Positions 1-5,497 of a stretch of DNA of 5,497 nucleotides are shown here, piece by piece (the first letter of the stretch is position 1; the number at the start of each line of letters is the position of its first letter). The position numbers and the translations under genes were made by a program. The stretch lies in NCBI GenBank assembly GCA_934234275.1, contig CAKQHU010000094.1:1-5497 (forward strand). Reading direction: 5' to 3'. The notes beneath the pieces were generated by a model. It made no database searches and had not been told where the DNA came from. It saw only the letters and a list, made by a program, of their open reading frames with translations. The DNA comes from an uncultured Phascolarctobacterium sp. GTDB lineage: Bacteria; Bacillota; Negativicutes; Acidaminococcales; Acidaminococcaceae.

Positions 1-599
1 TGCATCGCTGCAGGCGTCGGCGGCTGCAGATTGCGTCCGCGTCCCTGTCCGCGCAGGATGTCAAAGCCGATTTTGCGGATGTTGCCCAAAAAGTAGGCAA
101 AATCCACGATACCTTCCAGCGTATCTACATTTTCCGACGTCACTACGCAGGTTACGCCGCAGGCAATATTATTGCGGCGTAAAACATCAATCCCCTTCAA
201 AATCTCGCTGGTCGCACCGTAGCCATTCTTTTTCAGCCTCAGCTTATCGTTAACCGCAGGCCTGCCGTCAAGACTTACGCCGATAGCAACCTTTCTTTTG
301 TAAAGATATTTCGCAATCTTATCTGTAAGCAAAGAGCCGTTGGTCTGCAACTGCAGGACGGCAGGAAGCTTTTCCTGATGCACATAATCTGCAACTGCCT
401 GCAGGCAGGCAAAGTTCAGCAGCGGCTCGCCGCCGCTGAACTGAATAACAAAGCGTTCACCACCGGCTGCTGCCAGCTTAACTGCTGCCAACGCTGTTTC
501 CGGTGACATCATACTGCGGTCATGCTCGGCAGCATAGCAGTAACGGCAGGCAAAATTACACTGGCCGGTCAGGCTCAGCACCAACATTTTAATGCTCAT
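1..599 (-). CDS. Radical SAM enzyme, probably SPASM/anSME-like (N-terminal part, cut by window edge)
   Basis: This is the N-terminal part (199 full codons) of a radical SAM enzyme; the C-terminus lies beyond position 1. The sequence shows the CX3CX2C cluster motif CNFACRYC at residues 14-21 (Cys14, Cys18, Cys21 would bind the 4Fe-4S cluster), followed by YA as in many SPASM-type enzymes. It also shows the SAM-binding GGEP motif at residues 56-59, a QTNGSLLT strand at about 85-92, and GVSLDGRPAVNDKLR at 107-121, typical of the anSME/peptide-maturase branch of the family. The core starts within ten residues of the N-terminus, so there is no leading domain. Any C-terminal SPASM domain with extra Fe-S clusters is outside the window. 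The start at 599 is supported by a GGAGGA site 8 bases upstream; an internal Met at residue 5 is less likely. The gene overlaps the end of cobN by 11 bases, implying coupled translation and a shared task. The family assignment is firm; the substrate is unknown. It could modify a peptide, or a tetrapyrrole as the relatives AhbD and NirJ do. Confidence 0.92.
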   Translation of the reverse strand, partial: MSIKMLVLSLTGQCNFACRYCYAAEHDRSMMSPETALAAVKLAAAGGERFVIQFSGGEPLLNFACLQAVADYVHQEKLPAVLQLQTNGSLLTDKIAKYLYKRKVAIGVSLDGRPAVNDKLRLKKNGYGATSEILKGIDVLRRNNIACGVTCVVTSENVDTLEGIVDFAYFLGNIRKIGFDILRGQGRGRNLQPPTPAAM

Positions 600-3500
600 C
601 TGCTCTGTCCTCCAGCTCGCCTTCCATATCCAGATAGAGCTTTTGCAGCTCCTCTTTGGTTTCCGGCTTAGCCTGCCACAGTCCGCGTTGCTCTGCTTCA
701 AGCAGAATTTCCGTCATGCGCTGCAGCGCCCAGGGGTTCACATCGCGCAGCCATTCCTGTACTGCCGGGTCAAAGGTATATTTTTCTGCATATTTTTCGT
801 ACATCCAGTCTTCCATGACAGCGCTCGTCGCATCCCACTGGAAGCTGTGTGCAATCATGTTGGCCATATCGGCAGCGCCCTTGTAACCATGCTGCATCAT
901 GCCCTTGATAAACTTGGGATTGATTGCCTCGCTGCGGAACAGGCGCTTTGCCTCCTCCTGCACGCTGTGCATAGTCACACGCATTCTGTCGGTGCTGTCG
1001 CCACAGTAGGAGCGCGGCGTACTGCCCTTAATCGAACGTACTGCAGCAATCATGCCGCCATGATATGCATTGTAGTCATCACTGCTAAGCATATTGGTTT
1101 CGTGGTTATCCTCGTTTTTAATCGTGATATCCAAACTGCCCATACGCTTGCGGAACTGCTGCGGCAGGAATTTGCCCTTAGTTTTGCCGCCGTAAGCATG
1201 ACCGCCCCAACGCACATAAACATCGGCAATATCATCAATAGTTTCCCAATTTTTGCTTTCCAAAAGCGCCGCAACGCCTGCACCATAGGTGCCCTGTGCA
1301 TCGCCAAAGACGCGGAATGCCGCCTGACGCCATGCAGCAGCGTGCTCCATGCCCTCCTGCTGCTCCAGCTCCTTGGTATCCTCCTGAATATGCTTGCGTA
1401 CAAAGTTCAAATCATCGGGCTCGTCCTGTTCCGCTGCCAACAGCACCGCCTTATCCATCACCTGCATTACCGAAGGCATAGTATCGCGGAAAAGGCCGCT
1501 GATACGCGCCGTAACGTCAATACGCGGACGCTTAAGCTCCATCAAGGGAATGACCTCCAAGCCGTTGATACGCAGGCTGCCGCTCTGATACTTGGGACGG
1601 ATGCCCATGAGATAGAGGAATTCGGCAATGCACTGTCCGTGACTGCGCATATTTGCGCCGGACCAAAATACCATACCGATATTTTCCGGATAATGACCTT
1701 CCTCCGCAATAAAGCGTTCTACAACCTGGTCACCAAGCGTTTGGCCAATCTCCCAAGCCGCCGGTGTCGGCAGACAGCGCGGGTCCACACCGTAGAAGTT
1801 GCGGCCTGTCGGCAGCAAATCGGCGCCGCCGCTAGAGGGTGCACCGCTCGGGCCAGGCTCAATATATTCGCCTTCAAAGCCACGCAGCATATTGGTAATT
1901 TCCTGCTTCGTCAAAAGCAGATTAGGATAGAGTGTATCTACAATATAGTCGCACACCAGCTCCAGCTTTTCTCTGCTTTCCGCCGGTGCCTGCTGCACCC
2001 AAGGCAGCTGCAAAGCATCAGCAACTGCTTCCTTCACAAAGTCACGCTGCTGCAGGCAACGAATCAGCTCACGGCACTGGTCAGCAATGCGGTCAATCAG
2101 CATACCGTAGGTAATATTCAGTGGTTCATATATCAGGCTGCTGTTTTCCAGCAGGTAGTAATAGTCAAAGCCATACAGCGCTGCAATGGCCTGTGTCAGG
2201 CTGGGAATGTTGCCGTTATCCAGACGCAGCAGCAGCCACAGATAATCCTCCAGCTGCTGCTTTTCCGGCGGCTGGCCCATAATATGCAGGCCTGTGTGTA
2301 CCTCCATATTCTTCAAATCCGTAATGTAATTATGCAGATTCATCACGTATTCGTCGAAAGGTTTCTCCTCGTCATAAGCAACCTCGTCCTGCAGGTTGGC
2401 CTCCGCAACCTTTTCGAGAACCAGCTCCTGCAAGCGCGGCAGATTATCCGGCTGCGTGCTGCTGAAGTGCACGTATTCGTCCATGAACTTTTCCAGCTCC
2501 TCCAGCTCGTCGTACACGCCCGCCTGTGTCTGCGGTGCCGGCAGATGCTCAATCAGACAGGCAGCGCCACGGCGCTTCGCCTGAATGCCTTCGCCCGTAA
2601 TGGTGATGTTATAGGGATAAATATTCGGCAAATCACCCAGGGACAAATCAGGATAACAGCTGCAATCCAGTCCGGCGTTTTTGCCCGGCAGCCATTCCAA
2701 ACTGCCATGCGTTCCGATATGAGCAACGGCGTCTGCCTGCCACACATCGCGTACCCAACGGTAGAAGGCCAGATATTGATGCGTCGGTGCAACGTAAGGA
2801 TCGTGGTAAATCTTTTCCGGATCCTCGCCAAAGCCACGCGGCGGCTGCACCGTTACGAAAACATTACCGTTCATCGTTCCCGGTACAAGAATATCGCCGT
2901 CATATTCCATAACAGAACCGGGCGCTTCGCCCCAGTCCTTCACAAGCTGCTCCTGCACATTTTTATCCATTAGTGCAAAGAATTCTTTGTATTCCGCTCC
3001 CGTCAGCTTGTTGGCAGCTTCAACCTGCTTTTCCGTCAGCATGCTGCGGTCGTTAGTAGCATTAGCGGTCAACAGCTTGATAAATTCCTTCGTATCCTCC
3101 GGAATCCAATCAACCTTATAGCCACGCTCGCGCATAGCAGCCAGCACGCGGCGTATGCTTTCGATTGTATCAAGGCCGATAGCACTGCCGATATTGGAAT
3201 TACGCGGCGGATAGTTATGGAAAATAATGGCGATTTTCTTCTCACTGTTGGCCTTGTGGCGCAGCATCGCCCACTTCTTCGCCTTGGAAGCCATGCGTTT
3301 TACACGTTCTGTATTCGGCAGATAGCGTACATCGCCGTTTTCCAGAATCTTTTTATGTGCTACAGGCACACCATGAATGATGCCATCAAATTCCGGCAGG
3401 GAAACGCTGATAGAAACCTCCATCGCGTTCATGCCTTCAAAGCTGTCCTTCCATTCCTCAAAGGGCGCAATTGTTGTATAGGCAGCCAAAACCGGCACAT

Positions 3501-4308
3501 TAAACTTTTTCAGATAATCAAGGTTAATCGAACCGCCGGTAGTCATGGAAAACTTCATGACGTTCAGCAGTACATCGATTGCAGGCACACCGTCCGCCGT
3601 GCAGAAGAAGCTGTTGAAAACCTGCGTCAGACTGGGCATGCCCATTTCTTCAAGCGGCATGCCGTTGCTGAAAACGCATACAGCGTTCACGCCCTGTGCT
3701 TCCAGCTCTTCTATCATTGCAGTCTGGTAGGTCAAATCGCCCCACACCCATTCGTCGCGATAAAAAAGAATGCCCGCTGTCGGACGGCCGCTGACGCAAA
3801 AATCGCGCTGATATTCCGCTAAATCGGTATATACCTTTTTCGCCCGCGGGTGATAAATACCGCACCAGTGAATCGGGTTAGGCTCATCGACTGTAATTGT
3901 TTCACCCTGCAGCAGCTGCTGCAGGTATTGCCACAAATTGTAATAGTTGATTTCGCCGCCAAACATGCAATATTTTTTGATAACAGCAAGCTGCTCAGGT
4001 GTCAGTCCCTGCGCCAGCTCTCCTTCCTTGCTGCCGGCAGCATCAATATAAAAGGGCAGGCGCAGCTGCTTCAGCAGGCTGACGCAGCGCTGCAGAAATG
4101 GTGTATCCAGACCAGTACCCATCCATTTCATAATGACCAGCTTAGAGCCGGCAAGCTCCTTCTGCCATTTATCATCCCAAACCGTCGCATCGGTAATCCA
4201 ACGGCAGGCGCAGGCATTATCCAGCTTGCCCTCCTGCTGCAGCTTTTCCATAGTCTGCTGCATCATACCCATGCGGCGAATAACATTCGTCAAGAAAATA
4301 ATCTTCAT
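589..4308 (-). CDS. cobN: CobN-type chelatase large subunit (cobaltochelatase CobN / Mg-chelatase H family)
   Basis: This complete 1239-residue protein has the size and full set of motifs of CobN, the porphyrin/corrin-binding catalytic subunit of class I chelatases, which in aerobic B12 synthesis inserts cobalt into hydrogenobyrinate diamide with CobS and CobT. Visible signatures in order: HNYPPRNSNIG (364-374), GNVFVTVQPPRGFGEDP (481-497), YHDPYVAPTHQYLAFYRW (501-518), HIGTHGSLEWLPGK (530-543, the conserved His/Glu segment), GEGIQAKRRGAACLIEHL (572-589), HTGLHIMGQPP (671-681), LPTGRNFYGVDPR (832-844), SGANMRSHGQ (883-892), KRPRIDVTARISGLFRD (926-942), GDAQGTYGAG (1002-1011), YVRWGGHAYGGKTKG (1031-1045) and NPKFIKGMMQHGYKGA (1130-1145). 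No signal peptide is seen, so it is cytoplasmic. The ATG at 4308 follows a GAGGT site 7 bases upstream. It lies 15 bases after an ABC permease gene and overlaps the radical SAM gene. No CobS/CobT or ChlI/ChlD gene is in the window. The family is certain; the metal, the substrate and even the direction are not, because CobN-like proteins in haem operons (HmuS) are proposed to remove iron. The symbol denotes the family only. Confidence 0.95.
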   Translation of the reverse strand: MKIIFLTNVIRRMGMMQQTMEKLQQEGKLDNACACRWITDATVWDDKWQKELAGSKLVIMKWMGTGLDTPFLQRCVSLLKQLRLPFYIDAAGSKEGELAQGLTPEQLAVIKKYCMFGGEINYYNLWQYLQQLLQGETITVDEPNPIHWCGIYHPRAKKVYTDLAEYQRDFCVSGRPTAGILFYRDEWVWGDLTYQTAMIEELEAQGVNAVCVFSNGMPLEEMGMPSLTQVFNSFFCTADGVPAIDVLLNVMKFSMTTGGSINLDYLKKFNVPVLAAYTTIAPFEEWKDSFEGMNAMEVSISVSLPEFDGIIHGVPVAHKKILENGDVRYLPNTERVKRMASKAKKWAMLRHKANSEKKIAIIFHNYPPRNSNIGSAIGLDTIESIRRVLAAMRERGYKVDWIPEDTKEFIKLLTANATNDRSMLTEKQVEAANKLTGAEYKEFFALMDKNVQEQLVKDWGEAPGSVMEYDGDILVPGTMNGNVFVTVQPPRGFGEDPEKIYHDPYVAPTHQYLAFYRWVRDVWQADAVAHIGTHGSLEWLPGKNAGLDCSCYPDLSLGDLPNIYPYNITITGEGIQAKRRGAACLIEHLPAPQTQAGVYDELEELEKFMDEYVHFSSTQPDNLPRLQELVLEKVAEANLQDEVAYDEEKPFDEYVMNLHNYITDLKNMEVHTGLHIMGQPPEKQQLEDYLWLLLRLDNGNIPSLTQAIAALYGFDYYYLLENSSLIYEPLNITYGMLIDRIADQCRELIRCLQQRDFVKEAVADALQLPWVQQAPAESREKLELVCDYIVDTLYPNLLLTKQEITNMLRGFEGEYIEPGPSGAPSSGGADLLPTGRNFYGVDPRCLPTPAAWEIGQTLGDQVVERFIAEEGHYPENIGMVFWSGANMRSHGQCIAEFLYLMGIRPKYQSGSLRINGLEVIPLMELKRPRIDVTARISGLFRDTMPSVMQVMDKAVLLAAEQDEPDDLNFVRKHIQEDTKELEQQEGMEHAAAWRQAAFRVFGDAQGTYGAGVAALLESKNWETIDDIADVYVRWGGHAYGGKTKGKFLPQQFRKRMGSLDITIKNEDNHETNMLSSDDYNAYHGGMIAAVRSIKGSTPRSYCGDSTDRMRVTMHSVQEEAKRLFRSEAINPKFIKGMMQHGYKGAADMANMIAHSFQWDATSAVMEDWMYEKYAEKYTFDPAVQEWLRDVNPWALQRMTEILLEAEQRGLWQAKPETKEELQKLYLDMEGELEDRADEH
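608..613 (-). promoter_or_regulatory. Ribosome binding site of the radical SAM gene, inside the end of cobN
   Basis: GGAGGA lies 8 bases before the ATG at 599 and is read as part of cobN's last codons (Leu-Glu-Asp). It is a near-consensus Shine-Dalgarno site and supports the Met at 599 over the internal Met at residue 5. Because it sits in the coding part of cobN, ribosomes finishing cobN could restart here. Confidence 0.75.
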
Positions 4309-4315
4309 AATCTCT

Positions 4316-4320
4316 ACCTC
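4316..4320 (-). promoter_or_regulatory. Ribosome binding site of cobN
   Basis: GAGGT lies 7 bases before the cobN ATG at 4308, in the 15-base gap after the permease stop. The good spacing supports this start. There is no room for a separate promoter or terminator in the gap, so cobN is expected to be co-transcribed with the permease. Confidence 0.7.
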
Positions 4321-4323
4321 ATC

Positions 4324-5361
4324 TTAAAAGAACTGCTTCTGCATTCTGCGCAGCAGATACAGGAAATACGGCGTACCTAAGAACGCTGTCATAATACCTA
4401 CACGCACCTCTGCCGGTGGCATAATAATGCGTCCCAATGAGTCGCAGAATACCAAAAAGGCTGCGCCGCCAAGTGCGCTGGCAGGCAAAAGCACGCGATG
4501 GTCAGGACCGATAAGCATACGCATCATATGCGGAATAACCAGGCCGACAAAGCCGATGTTGCCGCTGACGCAAACGGAGGTAGCAGTAGTCATGGCAGCT
4601 ACAAAAAGCAGGCCCATACGAAAAGCAGTAACAGGCATACCAACGGCTTTAGCTTCTGTTTCACCCAGCACCAGAATGTTCAGGTGACGTGCCAGCATGC
4701 ACATAATTACAATGCCGCACAGCACCGGTCCCATTGCCAGATATACGTGCTCCCAACGGCGATAATCAAGACCGCCTACCATCCAGAACAGGTATTGCTG
4801 CAGCTTCTGCTCGTTCATAAAGGTGAGCAGACCGGAGGTAATGGCACCCAAAAGCATACCCACGGCAACGCCTGCCAAAAGCAGCGTCATAACAGGAATT
4901 TTGCCGTTACGCATCGCCAAAAATACCGTCAGGCACACAGCACAGATACTGCCGCAAAAGGCAAAGGCCGGCATAGCAAACATGCTGCCGGAGGCAGCAC
5001 CTAAAGCAATAGAAAGCACAGCACCAGTAGCAGCACCGGAGGAGATACCGATAAGACCGGGGTCTGCCAACGGGTTGCTGAAGATGCCCTGCATTACAGC
5101 GCCGGAAATACCCAGCGCCGCACCAACCAGCACACCTACCAGCATACGCGGCAGACGGATATACCAGATAACAGCAAGCTGCTCCCTGCTATAATCAGCC
5201 TCGGTAAAGCCCGGCAGATTCAGCTGAGCGCCGATAACCGCCAGCGCTTTGCCCACAGGCACATCTATCTGGCCGAAGGTCAGAGATACACAGGCAATAA
5301 CAACTAAGAGAACTGCTAATAGAATAATAGCCAACGGACTCCGTTCACGTTTAATAATCAT
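4324..5361 (-). CDS. FecCD/BtuC-family ABC transporter permease (iron-chelate, haem or cobalamin uptake)
   Basis: This 345-residue inner-membrane permease would form a homodimeric channel that takes a metal chelate, haem or corrinoid from a periplasmic binding protein. It shows an N-terminal membrane segment at about 10-29 and further hydrophobic segments at roughly 71-91, 103-124, 131-149, 157-181, 206-224, 247-265, 288-307 and 320-337, in line with the roughly ten helices of the BtuC fold. Family signatures are clear: RLPRMLVGVLVGAALGISG (69-87), then MQGIFSNPLADPGLIGIS (90-107), GETEAKAVGMPV (233-244), the GNIGFVGLVIPHMMR coupling region (268-281) that contacts the ATPase, GPDHRVLLP (285-293), PAEVRVGIMTAFLGTPYFLYLLRR (316-339). 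Length is normal. The ATG at 5361 is the first possible start because an in-frame TAG lies directly before it. A binding-protein gene ends 16 bases upstream and cobN begins 15 bases downstream. No ATPase gene follows it, which is unusual. The family is certain; the ligand cannot be read from the sequence. Confidence 0.96.
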   Translation of the reverse strand: MIIKRERSPLAIILLAVLLVVIACVSLTFGQIDVPVGKALAVIGAQLNLPGFTEADYSREQLAVIWYIRLPRMLVGVLVGAALGISGAVMQGIFSNPLADPGLIGISSGAATGAVLSIALGAASGSMFAMPAFAFCGSICAVCLTVFLAMRNGKIPVMTLLLAGVAVGMLLGAITSGLLTFMNEQKLQQYLFWMVGGLDYRRWEHVYLAMGPVLCGIVIMCMLARHLNILVLGETEAKAVGMPVTAFRMGLLFVAAMTTATSVCVSGNIGFVGLVIPHMMRMLIGPDHRVLLPASALGGAAFLVFCDSLGRIIMPPAEVRVGIMTAFLGTPYFLYLLRRMQKQFF

Positions 5362-5372
5362 CTACAAACACA

Positions 5373-5380
5373 CTTCCTCA
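5373..5380 (-). promoter_or_regulatory. Ribosome binding site of the permease, overlapping the upstream stop codon
   Basis: TGAGGAAG includes the TGA stop of the binding-protein gene. The distance from its end to the ATG at 5361 is 11 bases (13 from the AGGA core), longer than ideal. An in-frame TAG at 5362-5364 rules out any earlier start, so the ATG stands despite the spacing. The stop-codon overlap suggests translational coupling of the two transporter genes. Confidence 0.55.
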
Positions 5381-5497
5381 AAAAATTTCCGGATATACAG
5401 CATGCGCAATGTTTTCAATAGCATCGACAATATGCTGGCTGGCAACATAGCGGTATTTGTCCGAAACAAACTTAATCTGCTTGTTGCGTACAGCCTT
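5378..5497 (-). CDS. C-terminal end of a probable FecB/BtuF-type substrate-binding protein (cut by window edge)
   Basis: An open frame enters from the window edge and encodes 39 residues ending in VYPEIF and a TGA stop. The piece begins KAVRNKQIKFVSD and continues VDAIENIAHAVYPEIF. This fits the end of class III periplasmic binding proteins (FecB/BtuF fold, Peripla_BP_2): a 'pAVknGkvy.v' strand, then an amphipathic last helix with the 'vdaie.iA...yPe.F' pattern. Such a protein would be a lipoprotein or periplasmic protein that captures the ligand and hands it to the permease encoded 16 bases downstream. The signal peptide and ligand-binding residues are outside the window, so the ligand cannot be judged. 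The call rests on a short stretch plus the adjacent FecCD permease, its normal operon partner. Confidence 0.8.
   Translation of the reverse strand, partial: KAVRNKQIKFVSDKYRYVASQHIVDAIENIAHAVYPEIF

Noticed and set aside
1050..2837. Short minus-strand frames inside cobN (for example 1050-1403, 2343-2552 and 2553-2837).
   Set aside because: They are out-of-frame readings of cobN, rich in Arg, without motifs; there is no break in the cobN frame that would call for a frameshift.
592..2973. A 793-codon open reading frame on the plus strand, with further long ones at 3217-3822 and 3850-4380.
   Set aside because: All are codon-aligned antisense frames of cobN, which stay open because cobN rarely uses TTA, CTA or TCA codons (the 2973 stop is the antisense of a CTA Leu codon). 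The translations have no recognisable domain, and the minus-strand frame has full CobN homology motifs.
4427..5194. Plus-strand open frames of 86 to 168 codons opposite the permease gene.
   Set aside because: They are shadows of the permease: low-complexity translations rich in Ala, Pro, His and Lys, with no family resemblance.
5362..5377. Possible promoter, cobalamin riboswitch or terminator between the binding-protein gene and the permease.
   Set aside because: The gap is only 16 bases and is occupied by the permease ribosome binding site. Any such control element would lie upstream of the binding-protein gene, outside the window.

Overview
The window is a tightly packed block of four genes, all on the minus strand, so transcription runs from position 5497 down to 1. 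It looks like the middle of one operon for uptake and processing of a metal-tetrapyrrole (corrinoid or haem) or of a metal chelate. Both outer genes are cut by the window edges. There is no intergenic space over 16 bases, and I saw no promoter, terminator, RNA gene, insertion sequence or CRISPR array.

In transcription order: (1) 5497-5378, the last 39 codons of a probable periplasmic/lipoprotein substrate-binding protein of the FecB/BtuF type; (2) 5361-4324, a complete FecCD/BtuC-family ABC permease; (3) 4308-589, a complete 1239-residue CobN-type chelatase large subunit (CobN/BchH/ChlH family); (4) 599-1, the N-terminal 199 codons of a radical SAM enzyme, whose start overlaps the end of cobN by 11 bases. 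The spacings are 16, 15 and -11 bases, and each start has a purine-rich ribosome binding site.

The likely logic is that the binding protein and permease import a chelate or tetrapyrrole across the inner membrane, CobN inserts or removes the metal, and the radical SAM enzyme carries out a further step on the same substrate or on a partner peptide. The ABC ATPase that the permease needs is not in the usual place after the permease; neither it nor the AAA+ partners of a class I chelatase (CobS/CobT or ChlI/ChlD type) lie in the window. Whether CobN here is a cobaltochelatase or a CobN-like enzyme acting in the opposite direction (metal removal, as proposed for HmuS of Bacteroidetes haem operons) cannot be settled from sequence alone.

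The organism is probably an anaerobic bacterium: the radical SAM enzyme and the use of a CobN-like protein in a transporter operon fit this. Base composition looks close to 50% GC by eye, with strong use of CTG (Leu) and CAG (Gln) and good Shine-Dalgarno sites. A Firmicutes lineage such as the Negativicutes is my guess, with low confidence.
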